Shown: positions 7,518-16,825, numbered from the stretch's first letter. The stretch is DNA of 64,000 nt from Prevotellaceae bacterium (GCA_019420585.1 JAHZGX010000008.1:1-64000), one strand, 5' to 3'. Translations and numbers: made by a program. Notes: generated from the sequence alone by a model not told the origin.

Positions 7518-8744
7518 ATGAAACGTTGCGCACTTGTCATTGCCCTATGCCTGTTGGGAACCATGAGGCTTATGGCTCAAGGATCGGACAGCATCGTAAG
7601 AGAAATATTCAGGCAGAAAGGATTCCCGTTCTACGAAGACAATGAGGTCAAACTGCTTCCTACCGGGCGTGAGAAGTATGATGACCTCTTCGGTTGTGTG
7701 CAGTCAGCACGCCGATTTATCCACATGGATTACTTCAAGTTCCAGCAAGACAGCATCTGCAGGGCTCTTTTTGACATATTGGCCCACAAGGCCGGCCAAG
7801 GTGTGGAAGTGCGTGTGGTGTATGACAGTTTCGGCAACCGCTACAGCGACCTTCCGCTCACAGATTCCTACCTTGACTCCCTGCGCACTGCAGGCATACA
7901 GATTGAGGAGTTTGACAGAGTTCGCTTCCCCTGGATTAATCACCTACGCCACCGCAATCACCACAAGATTGCCATCATCGATGGAGAGGCCGCCTACACA
8001 GGTGGCATGAACGTAGCCGACTATTATCTGCACGGAAAACCCAGCGTGGGAGAATGGAGGGACATGCACATGAAGGTGCGCGGATCAATGGTGAACGGCT
8101 ATGAGCGGGTGTTTGAGGACATGTGGTGGCGAGCCACCAAGGAACGTCTCGACTCCACGCGTTATCTCACTCAGCCCTTTCCTGCAGGCCATACCTCCAT
8201 GGCCATGGTGGAACGTATACCCAAGAAAAGCGGCAAGGTCATACGTAAGACCTACTGCATAGCCATTGACCATGCCGACAACATCATACAGATAGTCAAT
8301 CCCTACCCCACCTTGGTCAAAAGCATACGCAAGTCACTGGAACACGCGCTGGCCCGAGGCGTTCGTGTACAGATAATGGCCTCAACCAAGAGTGACGGCC
8401 CGGTGACTCCCGATGTGGTAGGACAGGAGATGCACAAACTCATGAAGAAGGGAGCAGAGGTGTTTTATTACGATGGTGGGTTCCACCACAGCAAGGTGAT
8501 GATGGTCGACGGATTGTTCTGCACAGTGGGTACGGCCAACCTCGATGCACGGTCACTCCGTTTTGACTATGAGGTGAACGCCTTCATCTTCGACCGCCAA
8601 GTCACCTCACAACTTCAAGACATCTTTTACCGTGACGTGCATGCCCACTGCACCTTGCTCACTCCCGAGAACTGGAAATACCGTTTCCCTCTGAAGCGCC
8701 GTATATCGGGACGCGTATTCAGTTCAATTAAAGGCTTCCTCTGA
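7518..8744 (+). CDS. Exported phospholipase D / cardiolipin synthase-like protein
   Basis: A 408-residue protein with a signal peptide (MKRCALVIALCLLGTMRLMA) and two HKD phosphodiesterase motifs: HHKIAIIDG near residue 148 and HHSKVMMVDG near residue 323. Each is followed by the expected GGMN or GTANLDARS segment. Paired HKD motifs form one phosphatidyl-transfer active site; bacterial relatives make cardiolipin or hydrolyse phosphodiesters. A cleavable signal rather than membrane helices suggests a periplasmic or envelope location. The start at 7518 is preferred over an upstream in-frame ATG at 7467, which would overlap kdsD. Product specificity cannot be told from sequence. Confidence 0.85.
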   Translation: MKRCALVIALCLLGTMRLMAQGSDSIVREIFRQKGFPFYEDNEVKLLPTGREKYDDLFGCVQSARRFIHMDYFKFQQDSICRALFDILAHKAGQGVEVRVVYDSFGNRYSDLPLTDSYLDSLRTAGIQIEEFDRVRFPWINHLRHRNHHKIAIIDGEAAYTGGMNVADYYLHGKPSVGEWRDMHMKVRGSMVNGYERVFEDMWWRATKERLDSTRYLTQPFPAGHTSMAMVERIPKKSGKVIRKTYCIAIDHADNIIQIVNPYPTLVKSIRKSLEHALARGVRVQIMASTKSDGPVTPDVVGQEMHKLMKKGAEVFYYDGGFHHSKVMMVDGLFCTVGTANLDARSLRFDYEVNAFIFDRQVTSQLQDIFYRDVHAHCTLLTPENWKYRFPLKRRISGRVFSSIKGFL

Positions 8745-8755
8745 TTCATAAAACA

Positions 8756-8801
8756 GGCACCCCGAATGTTGAGAGAATGGATGTGCAACATTCGGAGTGC
8801 C
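8756..8801. terminator. Bidirectional terminator hairpin
   Basis: Positions 8756-8771 pair with 8786-8801 (GGCACCCCGAATGTTG against CAACATTCGGAGTGCC, one mismatch). The hairpin lies between the convergent phospholipase D-like gene and the 8828-9694 gene, so it can serve both. Confidence 0.7.
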
Positions 8802-8827
8802 CGATGAGTTCCCGGTGGAAGCATGCC

Positions 8828-9694
8828 TCAGAACTCCAAGTCGGCCCAATGCGGGTTATGGTCGGAAATCCTATGCTGGGGATTCTCCCGTTCAATGTGG
8901 CTCTGCAACACCTTTATGCCGGGGGTGATAAAAATGAAGTCAATCTTGGGAGCCTTCAATGGAGATATTCGGCAGAAGTTATGGAACGTGTAAGGTGCAC
9001 CGCTGTGATAGGCAGTCATATGGTAAGCATCGTTCATCTTGAACTCATTGGTCACCATGGTAGTGTAAGCCTCATCATCCTCCGTAATGTTAAAGTCACC
9101 CGTCACCACGGCAGGCCTGTCCCCCACAATCTCCTGAATCTTCTTCATGATGAGTTTCGCACTTTCCTTGCGTGCAGTCACGCCCACATGATCAAAATGT
9201 GTGTTCACGGCCATGAAGATTTTTCCCGTGGCCTTGTCCTTCAATTTCACGTAACTTGCCACACGTTCCAGAGCAGCGTCCCAGCCTTTTGAGCCGGGCA
9301 CATCTGGAGTCTCGCTCAACCAAAAATTTCCCTTCTCCAGCGGCTCATATTTGTCCTCTCGGAAAAACACAGGCGTGAACTCACCCTTTTCTTTGCCATC
9401 GGTACGTCCAACACCCACGTAATCATAGCCGACCAGACGCTCGCGCAAATCCTTCAGTTGCTTAATGGTGACCTCCTGCATGCCCACTACGTCCACCTTG
9501 TTGTCCAGCACAAACTGCGCCACATTGTCCTTACGGACATCCCATCCACAGCCAATCTCCTCATCGACACCCGCAATGCAACGGATGTTGAACGTGCACC
9601 AGCGCACCTTTACAGGCTGTTCAACCTTGTCCTTCGACATTCCAAGCACCGGGAGCAACAGGGCTGCCAGTGCCAACAAATACTTCTTCATCAT
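8828..9694 (-). CDS. Exported endonuclease/exonuclease/phosphatase family protein
   Basis: A 288-residue protein with a signal peptide (KKYLLALAALLLPVLGMSK). The EEP-fold motifs are present in order: CTFNIRC, MQEVT, GKIFMAVNTHFDHVG, VTGDFNITEDDEA, and the C-terminal SDHNPHWADL with the catalytic His. Members are metal-dependent phosphodiesterases that cut nucleic acids or phospho-lipids; the exported form suggests an extracytoplasmic substrate. The start at 9694 is chosen because the signal peptide begins there; a longer frame to 9754 has no such support. It follows the GH78-like gene on the same strand with a gap of about 70 bp and may be co-transcribed. Confidence 0.85.
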   Translation of the reverse strand: MMKKYLLALAALLLPVLGMSKDKVEQPVKVRWCTFNIRCIAGVDEEIGCGWDVRKDNVAQFVLDNKVDVVGMQEVTIKQLKDLRERLVGYDYVGVGRTDGKEKGEFTPVFFREDKYEPLEKGNFWLSETPDVPGSKGWDAALERVASYVKLKDKATGKIFMAVNTHFDHVGVTARKESAKLIMKKIQEIVGDRPAVVTGDFNITEDDEAYTTMVTNEFKMNDAYHMTAYHSGAPYTFHNFCRISPLKAPKIDFIFITPGIKVLQSHIERENPQHRISDHNPHWADLEF

Positions 9695-9763
9695 GTATCG
9701 CTTTGTTTTGATGATTATACATGATGTGGGGGCATCCCAGACGGAGTTCCCCACATCTTATTA

Positions 9764-12013
9764 TTACTTGTTTACCTTAAACTTATAATTGCCCTCAGGC
9801 AGCAGCAGACAAAGGCGTCCTTCCTTCTGCCCCCCGGCCTTGTCACAGACATAGCATGCCGCTCCCTTCACCTGCTCCGCGCTCTGGCAGGGAAGGTAAA
9901 GATATGCCCGGGTGCCCCGGGGAACTGTAAGCGTGTACACATCAGCCTTTCCGCCCAACTTGAATGCAGACTTCACCATGCCCCTTACGGTAGGGATGCT
10001 GATGCTGGCCTGCTTGAAGCGTGCAGGCATGGGAGTTACCGAGAATGTCCTCCATCCAGGCTCTGTCACCTCCACGCCCATCAGGTACTGCGCAATGACA
10101 GTGAGCGGGCCTCCGCTCCAAGCATGGTTGGTGGTTCCGCCGCCAAACCCGTTGGCTCCTTCCTGCCATCCCTCATACAGGGTACTGTGCACAGAATCGG
10201 TCACCATGGCATGGTAACGCTCATGTGCGCGCTCCATGGCATATTCTCCATCGCCCATCTGAAAGAGTGACTCCATCACATACTTCTCCATGTAAGGGCT
10301 GGCATGCTTTTGGGTGCGCAGCAGCCGACCTATGGCGGGATACTTGTCGGCATCGGCAATGCCGCTGATCACAGCCAGTGCCTGCACACGGTCATCCGTA
10401 TCGCCCGTATATGCCGGATGTCGGTAAGCCCTGCCCGTCCAGCAAGCATTGTATCCACGCTTCACCTGAACCATGGTCTGCCGGTAGGCCGAAGCCTCAT
10501 CCGGTCTGCCCAGAAGTTCTGCCATGCGCGAGGCTGCATCAAGAGCCATGTAATGCCAGCCGGCATAGATGAGCCGCATGTCTCGGTTCTCACCCCAGTC
10601 ACCCCAGTCCCATGCGCCGTGACGCTCGGCCGTGAGTCCTCCCGGCTCCGTCTGCCACACGTTCAGATAGCGGCATACAGCCGGGTATACCTGCCTTATG
10701 GTAGCCGTGTCTGCCGTATTCATATAATAGTTCCAGAACCCGTACATGCCCACGCTTGCCAACATCTGTGCAGGCAGTTCGGCATCATAATTCCCGGGGA
10801 TTGGGCTGTGTATGATGCCCGCATCATTCTGAAAGGCACACAACTCCAGCATGCCTTTGCGCATGAGCGAATGCACGCGCGTACTATATGTATAGAAGCA
10901 CTCCCCCATCAGCACGGTTACATCCCCCCACCACTGTGCCCGCTCGCGGTCAGGACAGTCAAAGTAGGTGTCGCGCATGTTCACGTAAAGCGTGCGAAGC
11001 CCTTTTTGCCAGAAGCGGTTGAAGAAGGCATCATCACAGTGGAATTTGCCTTCGGGCAATCCATCATAGCCACTCTCGCGGTACTGCAGTCGATTTACCT
11101 TCAGTCCATGTGGCACTATCACATGCATCACTTCCCCGTTCATCCAGCCCAGCGACTCATAAACCTGCTTTCCACGGCGGGTCACATACTCGGCACGTAC
11201 TCCCCATTCGCTACCTCCCTGTATGTGGTCTGTCTGAAGGCGTATAAGGTTGCCTCCCTCGGGGTCATCCACCTGCACGCAGGGAGTAAGTTGCATGTTG
11301 TAAGGCAGGTGTGCCACCAAAGTATCCTCCCTCTCCCCTTCGTGCCGCACATATCTGGCATTCTTCAATCCGAAATCACGGAACAGAGGTATGGGACGCT
11401 CGTGCAGCACATTCCATGGAGCATCGCCAGCCCGCCCTATCTCGCGGGAGGAAGCGTAAGGCTTGCCTGCATCAGTCTGTGCCACACGCGCATCATAGCG
11501 GATGCTGCTCTCGCTCAATCGCCAGTTGGGCACCGGTTCGCCACACGCCGTATACTCCCTCAGCAGGCGGCTCTCCCAATGGCTGTCAGAATACAGCCCA
11601 ATGGCCGGTGCTGAAAACAAGAGTCCCATGCGTCCGCTGTCGAGATGGCTGAACCCGGACTTACCGAAGTGCCATACAAGCAACTCCACGTGGTTTATCC
11701 CCTTGCGCAGGTAAGGGCGCAGATCCACCCTGTCATAATAGGAATCCCTTGGGTTTGGGCCGCGTTTCAGACCGCCTTCAAAGACGGCCACTTCCCCGTT
11801 GACATACAGCCAGTATTTGCTGTCCACACATATACTGGCTTCCACTCTCTCGGGCAACGAGGCCAGTTGCACGTCCCGGCGGAATCTTGCCCAGGTATTG
11901 GGTGCATCAGCGTTGCCCTCACTCACCGTAATCCATCGGGAGTCATTCCATTGCGCCACAGATGGCACTGCAGACAGCGCCATGGCCATGACCAGGAAGA
12001 TAGCCTTTCTCAT
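9764..12013 (-). CDS. Exported GH78-like alpha-L-rhamnosidase
   Basis: A 749-residue exported glycoside hydrolase. The signal peptide is MRKAIFLVMAMALSAVPSVA, which sets the start at 12013. An N-terminal carbohydrate-binding beta section (FRRDVQLASLPERVEASICV) precedes an (alpha/alpha)6 barrel. The DCPDRERAQWWGDV motif near residue 370 corresponds to the DCPxRxERxxWxGD signature of GH78. The C-terminus (GWRTFSVTPMPA) has the usual Greek-key domain. GH78 enzymes release alpha-L-rhamnose by inversion; some relatives act on other sugars, so exact specificity is open. Together with the GH106-like gene at 1817-5050 it suggests rhamnoside breakdown. A TAACTTTG -7 box lies at 12075-12082 on the minus strand. 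Confidence 0.8.
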   Translation of the reverse strand: MRKAIFLVMAMALSAVPSVAQWNDSRWITVSEGNADAPNTWARFRRDVQLASLPERVEASICVDSKYWLYVNGEVAVFEGGLKRGPNPRDSYYDRVDLRPYLRKGINHVELLVWHFGKSGFSHLDSGRMGLLFSAPAIGLYSDSHWESRLLREYTACGEPVPNWRLSESSIRYDARVAQTDAGKPYASSREIGRAGDAPWNVLHERPIPLFRDFGLKNARYVRHEGEREDTLVAHLPYNMQLTPCVQVDDPEGGNLIRLQTDHIQGGSEWGVRAEYVTRRGKQVYESLGWMNGEVMHVIVPHGLKVNRLQYRESGYDGLPEGKFHCDDAFFNRFWQKGLRTLYVNMRDTYFDCPDRERAQWWGDVTVLMGECFYTYSTRVHSLMRKGMLELCAFQNDAGIIHSPIPGNYDAELPAQMLASVGMYGFWNYYMNTADTATIRQVYPAVCRYLNVWQTEPGGLTAERHGAWDWGDWGENRDMRLIYAGWHYMALDAASRMAELLGRPDEASAYRQTMVQVKRGYNACWTGRAYRHPAYTGDTDDRVQALAVISGIADADKYPAIGRLLRTQKHASPYMEKYVMESLFQMGDGEYAMERAHERYHAMVTDSVHSTLYEGWQEGANGFGGGTTNHAWSGGPLTVIAQYLMGVEVTEPGWRTFSVTPMPARFKQASISIPTVRGMVKSAFKLGGKADVYTLTVPRGTRAYLYLPCQSAEQVKGAACYVCDKAGGQKEGRLCLLLPEGNYKFKVNK

Positions 12014-12074
12014 AACAAGCGATAATGTTGATTGTTGCTTAGCACAGGAGACGACAATGACACCTCCCGTCATT

Positions 12075-12082
12075 CAAAGTTA
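12075..12082 (-). promoter_or_regulatory. -7 box for the GH78-like gene
   Basis: The minus strand reads TAACTTTG about 62 bp upstream of the start at 12013. No -33 box at ideal spacing was seen. Confidence 0.4.
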
Positions 12083-12156
12083 CGACAAATCAAGCAAACC
12101 AGCGAAAGGCATGGAGGAAAAAGGAGGCTAGGGCACGTTTTTCTGTGGAAAAACCT

Positions 12157-12164
12157 TAAATTTG
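12157..12164 (+). promoter_or_regulatory. -7 box for the LOG-family gene
   Basis: TAAATTTG lies 20 bp upstream of the ATG at 12185, matching the Bacteroidota TAnnTTTG box. Confidence 0.45.
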
Positions 12165-12184
12165 TAGAAACAACAGAAAAAATC

Positions 12185-13309
12185 ATGAGCGAGAACTACT
12201 TGCAGATAAAGGATGACTGGGAGGTAGCACGCGTGCTCCACCAAGAACAGGAAGAGATACGCCGCTGCGCCTTCCAGAGCGTTAACCTCACCGCAGAGAC
12301 GGAACTGGCCTTGAGCCACACATACAGAGACTGCCTCTTCATTGGCTGCACACTTCCACAAGGACTGAAACACCAATCCAAGGACTGCCTCTTCCTGCCT
12401 GACATGGGCGAGACATTCCATTACCGCAACCACCTGTATACGCCGGAAGAACTCTATGAGGGCTATTCGCCCACCGACCCACACAGTTACCAGACCTGTT
12501 ACGATGGGCGTGTCTACCGCCATTATCTCAAGATGGGCAAGCACGCAAGCAACGTCAAAGAGACGCTGGCACGCTCCATGCATGACCACAGCATAAGCGA
12601 CTGCCTGAGGGAGGTGCTCTCACATTACGACGAGCATAGGCTGGTAGGCGTGATGGGCGGACACGGACTGCTGCGCGATGATGATATTTACCTTAGGGTG
12701 GCTACCCTAAGCAAGCATCTCACGGAACAGGGATTCCTGATGATTACCGGCGGCGGTCCCGGAGTCATGGAAGCCACGCATCTGGGAGCCTGGATGGCCG
12801 GACGTACCGATAAAGAACTGCACGAGGCACACGGCATCATGAAGCAGGCACAGAAGTACACTGATGAGAGATGGCTGGAAACAGCATGGGAAGTACACCA
12901 CAAATATCCTCAGAAGGACTATGACAGCCTGGGCATACCCACCTGGCTCTACGGACATGAGCCTTCCACACCGCTTGCCACCATGATAGCCAAATACTTT
13001 GACAACAGCATACGCGAGGATGGAATACTGTCCATTGCGCGCGGAGGCATCATCTACACGCCAGGGAGCGCTGGCACCCTGCAGGAAATCTTCCAGGAAG
13101 CAGTGCAGAACCATTACTTGACCTTTGGCTACGCAAGCCCCATGATATTCATGGGACGGGATTTCTGGACGCACGAGGTGCCCATCTGGCCACTCATGAC
13201 AGACATGGTAAAGCGCGGCAAGTACCAGAACCTGATACTCTGCCTGACTGACAGCGAGCAGGAGATTGCCAACGTGCTCAGTGCACAAGTTGGAGAGCCT
13301 CGGCAGTAG
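12185..13309 (+). CDS. LOG family (Rossmann nucleotide-binding) protein
   Basis: A 374-residue protein. The central part carries the LOG fold motifs: GVMGGHGLLR near residue 155, ITGGGPGVMEATHLGAW near 190-206, and TPGSAGTLQEIFQEA near 298. The last is the modified PGGxGTxxE signature. Standard LOG proteins hydrolyse nucleoside 5'-monophosphates such as cytokinin ribotides. This is the long Bacteroidales form with an extra N-terminal region of about 150 residues, and its substrate is unknown. The start at 12185 is preferred because it lies 20 bp after a TAAATTTG promoter box. The last 32 bp overlap the convergent amidase gene. Confidence 0.8.
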   Translation: MSENYLQIKDDWEVARVLHQEQEEIRRCAFQSVNLTAETELALSHTYRDCLFIGCTLPQGLKHQSKDCLFLPDMGETFHYRNHLYTPEELYEGYSPTDPHSYQTCYDGRVYRHYLKMGKHASNVKETLARSMHDHSISDCLREVLSHYDEHRLVGVMGGHGLLRDDDIYLRVATLSKHLTEQGFLMITGGGPGVMEATHLGAWMAGRTDKELHEAHGIMKQAQKYTDERWLETAWEVHHKYPQKDYDSLGIPTWLYGHEPSTPLATMIAKYFDNSIREDGILSIARGGIIYTPGSAGTLQEIFQEAVQNHYLTFGYASPMIFMGRDFWTHEVPIWPLMTDMVKRGKYQNLILCLTDSEQEIANVLSAQVGEPRQ

Positions 13310-14426
13310 ATAGGGGATGATTACCCTGATAGGCCACAATGAAAGCATCGGGGAATTTGTCCTTGATCTGCTTCAGCGTAGCCTTGGCTTCGCTGTAGTC
13401 TGGCGTACTTCCATACAACACCTTATAGGCAGCCCCCGCCTGCACGATGCGCACAGGAGAGAGTCCTTTCAGGCGGGGGTCGCCTTCATGCAGTTCCTTA
13501 CTCACTGCCAGTAACTGCACGCTGAACACAGGTACCGTATCCGCCTGCACGGCCGGAATCTCCTGAGCCATCTCTGGCTGAGGACTATCCGGCTGCTCGT
13601 TGGTTGGATGTTCCTCCGGCAGGGCTGGCCGGCTCTCTTCCACGGCGGATTCCGTCTCAGACTGCTCTCCTGTCGGCGTGTTGTCATCGCACAAGCGATT
13701 CGCCTTCAGACCGTTCATGGTGCTGAACGACTGGCGCAACTTGCGCAGTGTCTGCTTGTGCGTCTTAGCCTGCGTGGTAATGTAATATTCGTCCAGCGCG
13801 TTGTAGATGTCCTGCGCTATCTGTTTCTGCCCGCGCTCACTGCACATGTAGGCAGCATCATTCACATTGCTAAGGAAGCCCACCTCGGTCAGCGCAGCCG
13901 GCATCTCTGTATGCAGGAGCACATACAGTTTGCAGGACCTGGCCCCTCTGTCGGCAGGCCTACCGGAACCGGCGTAATTCTTCTGCAGCAACCAAGCCAG
14001 CAACTCACTCTTGTCTGCATTCCGTTCCAGGTGGCTCGCCTGCACCATATTCTGTGCGGCACGGCGGTTGGCATAGAAAGTCTCGGTGCCCGAGAGCAGG
14101 ATATTTCTCTCGGCAAAGTTAATGTGGATGCTCAGGAAGAGGTCGGCCCGTGCCTTGTTGGCAATGCGGCACCGCTCGTCCAACGAGACGAACGAGTCAT
14201 CGGTACGCGTAAGGATGAGTTTTATGCCCGGTTTGTTCCTGCGTATGAGTTCTGCCACACGATTGGTCAGTTTCAGCGTCAGGTCCTTCTCCAGCACGCT
14301 CCTCGTGCAAGTTCCCTGATCTTTGCCGCCATGGCCGGCATCAAGCACCCACACCAAGGGGCGCAACTGGCGGGCAGTGCACATGAGCGGCAGGAGCAGC
14401 GCCATCACAATCAAGAAACGTTTCAT
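13278..14426 (-). CDS. N-acetylmuramoyl-L-alanine amidase (Amidase_3) with SPOR-like C-terminus
   Basis: A 382-residue exported enzyme that cleaves the bond between MurNAc and the stem peptide of peptidoglycan in the periplasm. A signal peptide (MKRFLIVMALLLPLMCTA) leads into VWVLDAGHGGKDQG (zinc His near residue 32), a zinc Glu in SVLEKDLTL, and LFLSIHINF. A low-complexity Pro/Glu-rich linker follows (about 245-295). The end (VQLLAVSKEL, YKVLYGSTPDYSEAKATL) resembles a SPOR septal-targeting domain. The frame extends to 14672, but that part overlaps a dispersed intergenic repeat, so the start at 14426 is preferred. A TATCTTTG box on the minus strand at 14431-14438 lies only 4 bp upstream. The 3' end overlaps the LOG gene by 32 bp. 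Confidence 0.9.
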   Translation of the reverse strand: MKRFLIVMALLLPLMCTARQLRPLVWVLDAGHGGKDQGTCTRSVLEKDLTLKLTNRVAELIRRNKPGIKLILTRTDDSFVSLDERCRIANKARADLFLSIHINFAERNILLSGTETFYANRRAAQNMVQASHLERNADKSELLAWLLQKNYAGSGRPADRGARSCKLYVLLHTEMPAALTEVGFLSNVNDAAYMCSERGQKQIAQDIYNALDEYYITTQAKTHKQTLRKLRQSFSTMNGLKANRLCDDNTPTGEQSETESAVEESRPALPEEHPTNEQPDSPQPEMAQEIPAVQADTVPVFSVQLLAVSKELHEGDPRLKGLSPVRIVQAGAAYKVLYGSTPDYSEAKATLKQIKDKFPDAFIVAYQGNHPLSTAEALQLVH

Positions 14427-14569
14427 AGTGCAAAGATACAGAAATTTGTGCGCCCACACGCCACGAGAAAATGTTTTCGTGAGCAACCTTAGGCATTCAT
14501 GTTTCCCGGCATGCCACGCAACGCCGGCAAACACATCCAACAAGTTGTTGTCCCGAAGAAGCAAGGAAA

Positions 14570-14700
14570 TCCGCGTCTCAAATACAGGATATTTTTCCCG
14601 ACAAGACTTTTTGTCTTGATTCTTGAAAAGGCTTCGCAAAATTTCCCCAACTGGGAAAAAATATTTCTCCAACTAGAAAAAAAATCTCTCCAACTGGACA
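14570..14700. repeat. Dispersed intergenic repeat, copy 1 (22-bp-phased CCAACTGG boxes)
   Basis: The stretch starting near AATCCGCGTCTCA at 14570 is homologous to 24119-24250. It ends in three direct CCAACTRG boxes starting at 14647, 14669 and 14690, spaced 22 and 21 bp with A/T-rich spacers. It lies between the amidase start and the DUF4301 stop, both on the minus strand. Confidence 0.7.
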
Positions 14701-14788
14701 GTTTTTTGTCTGCTGCTGCGCTTACAGACTAAGAAGGCAAAAGCCATCTGTCTTCCCAGGGTCAGTACTGCTGCATGCCCAAAGGCAA

Positions 14789-14812
14789 GGAGGGTGTGCC
14801 GACACACCCTCC
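14789..14812. terminator. Terminator hairpin
   Basis: GGAGGGTGTG and CACACCCTCC form a perfect 10-bp stem around a 4-nt loop. It lies downstream of the minus-strand DUF4301 gene and probably terminates it. Confidence 0.65.
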
Positions 14813-14829
14813 TACTTTTACACATCCTC

Positions 14830-14856
14830 AGCCCCCGACAAAAGAAAACGGGGGCT
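14830..14856. terminator. Second terminator hairpin downstream of DUF4301
   Basis: AGCCCCCG (14830-14837) pairs with CGGGGGCT (14849-14856). On the minus strand it follows the DUF4301 stop by about 30 bp and has a T-rich loop. Confidence 0.55.
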
Positions 14857-14885
14857 TCCACAATATCTTGGAAGAAACGTTTCTG

Positions 14886-16409
14886 CTAAGCCTGATGCTG
14901 CGGGCGCAACAGGTCGTTGACGGTCTTCACAGGGTTGAATGTTGACAAGGGAACCTCAACCATGATGGTGCTCCAATTGCTCATGGCACCATTCCACAGT
15001 CCGGGCAACTCAAGGGCAAGCAACGGGCGGCCGTCCTTGCTCTTATGTGAAATGAAGCCCGTGGCCGGATCCACAAAGTCAGGCAGCGCGTAGGGCTTGC
15101 CTTCTGCATCCCTCACGGCGCACACCAAGTCCACGGGGTTGAAGTGTGTGCCCTGACGGAACATGGCCTGCGCCTCCTCGTTGGCAGGGTCAATCTGACT
15201 GCTCTCCAGTATCTGCAGGGAGATGCTTCCGTCCGGGTTATAGGCCAGGAACGGTCCTCCACCCGGCTCTCCCACGTTGCGTACCATGCCGCACACCCTT
15301 ATGGGACGGTTCAGACGTGAACGGAGCCACACACTCAGTTCGGTGTCCTCCATGTGCTTGAGTCCTGGCATGTCTGTGTGCAAGGTATGCCGTACGAAGC
15401 GTATCATCTCTTCCAGATCGGCATGGCTGTATGTGCCGCTTTCCAACAGCCTCATGTAGCGGAAGGTCTGCTGCTGCACGCTCACCAGCACACCTGCCAG
15501 CACCTGTTTCCAAAGCACGGTATCGGCCTTCAGTGAATCGGGCACCACATTGTCAATGTTCTTGATGAACACAATCTCGCTGTCCAGTGCATCCAAGTTG
15601 CGGATAAGCGCTCCGTGTCCGCCGGGGCGGAACAGGAGTGCGCCGGCATCGGTACGGAAGGGGGTGCCATCCTCGTTGGCAGCCACGGTGTCGGTGCAGG
15701 GCAACTGCTCGCTGAGTGAGATGTGGAAGGTGGTATGGAATCGTTCCTCATACTCGGGAAGCACGCGTCCGATGAGTTCCTCAAAGAGTTCCCTGTGCTC
15801 GCTGCTCACCGTGAAATGCACGTCGGCCTCCCCCTGGCTGCTGGCATACAGGGCAGCCTCTGTCAGATGCTCCTCCAGCGGAGTGCGGGCACTATCGTCA
15901 TAAGCATGGAACTGCAGGAGCCCCTTGGGAAGGCTGCCATAACCCAGCCCCTCCTCACCCAGCAGGGCATCGGCCACATCATGGCACCGCTGCTCCTCCA
16001 CAAGTGCCTCCGCACCCATGCCATGGAGCAGGATGCAGGCATCATTGAGTGCATCATAGAAGGCAAACTTGCGCAGGTTGCCGAAGAAAGTCTTCTCCAT
16101 GTCTGTCTCAGGTGTCTGCCGTCCTGACTCCAAGAAGGCAAACAAGTCCTTGAACATGCGGCTGGCAGCACCGCTGGCAGGCACGAACTTGGTTATCTTG
16201 TGCCCCTGGGCCTTATAATCATTCCACATCTGCACGTACTGCTCCTGGCTTTCGGGGGGGAGCGAAAGTATGTCATTGGGGACTGCCGCAGCAGCGTGCA
16301 ACTTCAAGTATGGGAATCCGGTACGGAAACTTTCCAACTGTGCCATTACCTGCTCCTGGGTAATGCCTTTGGCACTCAACTGTGCCTGGTCTGACGGTGT
16401 AAGCATCAT
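14886..16409 (-). CDS. DUF4301 family protein
   Basis: A 507-residue cytoplasmic protein of unknown function. The opening LTPSDQAQLSAKGIT, then VPASGAASRMFKDLFAFLE near residue 75 and later RPGGHGALIRNLD, match the conserved Bacteroidota DUF4301 family. GAASRM and the GGHGAL segment suggest nucleotide or sugar-nucleotide binding, as in nucleotidyltransferase-like folds; this is inference. The start at 16409 (MMLTPSDQ) is preferred over the frame start at 16433. A TAACTTTG box on the minus strand at 16498-16505 is the likely promoter. It is divergent from the RelA/SpoT-type gene. Confidence 0.8.
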   Translation of the reverse strand: MMLTPSDQAQLSAKGITQEQVMAQLESFRTGFPYLKLHAAAAVPNDILSLPPESQEQYVQMWNDYKAQGHKITKFVPASGAASRMFKDLFAFLESGRQTPETDMEKTFFGNLRKFAFYDALNDACILLHGMGAEALVEEQRCHDVADALLGEEGLGYGSLPKGLLQFHAYDDSARTPLEEHLTEAALYASSQGEADVHFTVSSEHRELFEELIGRVLPEYEERFHTTFHISLSEQLPCTDTVAANEDGTPFRTDAGALLFRPGGHGALIRNLDALDSEIVFIKNIDNVVPDSLKADTVLWKQVLAGVLVSVQQQTFRYMRLLESGTYSHADLEEMIRFVRHTLHTDMPGLKHMEDTELSVWLRSRLNRPIRVCGMVRNVGEPGGGPFLAYNPDGSISLQILESSQIDPANEEAQAMFRQGTHFNPVDLVCAVRDAEGKPYALPDFVDPATGFISHKSKDGRPLLALELPGLWNGAMSNWSTIMVEVPLSTFNPVKTVNDLLRPQHQA

Positions 16410-16497
16410 AATCTCGTGTATGAAAGTGAACATTCTGCCTCAGGCTACCCACTGGCACACAGCCGCGTGGAACCTCGTAGCAGCATTAACTCTTTAC

Positions 16498-16505
16498 AAA
16501 GTTAG
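16498..16505 (-). promoter_or_regulatory. -7 box for the DUF4301 gene
   Basis: The minus strand reads TAACTTTG about 90 bp upstream of 16409, in the 416-bp divergent region before the RelA/SpoT-type gene. Apart from this box and the one at 16712-16719, nothing else was recognised in that region. Confidence 0.4.
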
Positions 16506-16711
16506 CCAAAAAGTGCGAGCGGCACAGCATTACTGATACTTTTTTTCACCAGAGACGCTCCACCTGCCACTCATGGGCGCAGCACAGCAGGCTGTGGCAA
16601 AATGGCAGACAAGAGGCGGATGGCCTGCCCTTAGGGCAGAGTACCGGTGCACAATGGCTGCGCAAGGCCACTTTCCGAGTATTAAGAAGGCCGAAAGTCT
16701 CTTTTTTCACG

Positions 16712-16719
16712 TACCTTTG
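16712..16719 (+). promoter_or_regulatory. -7 box for the RelA/SpoT-type gene
   Basis: TACCTTTG matches TAnnTTTG and lies about 107 bp upstream of the start at 16826. A strong ribosome-binding sequence, GGAGGAAGAG, sits just before that ATG and decides the start over the in-frame ATG at 16802. Confidence 0.5.
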
Positions 16720-16825
16720 TAACCGATAACCCACCAGGCGGTTCCCATCACCATACAGGAAAAGAGGAACCGACCGGCAGAGAGGTGTCAGGAAATGCAA
16801 ATTGGACTTACAGGGAGGAAGAGTT

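Noticed and set aside
10304..11614. Plus-strand frame of 436 codons inside the GH78-like gene
   Set aside because: Antisense shadow of a clear glycoside hydrolase.
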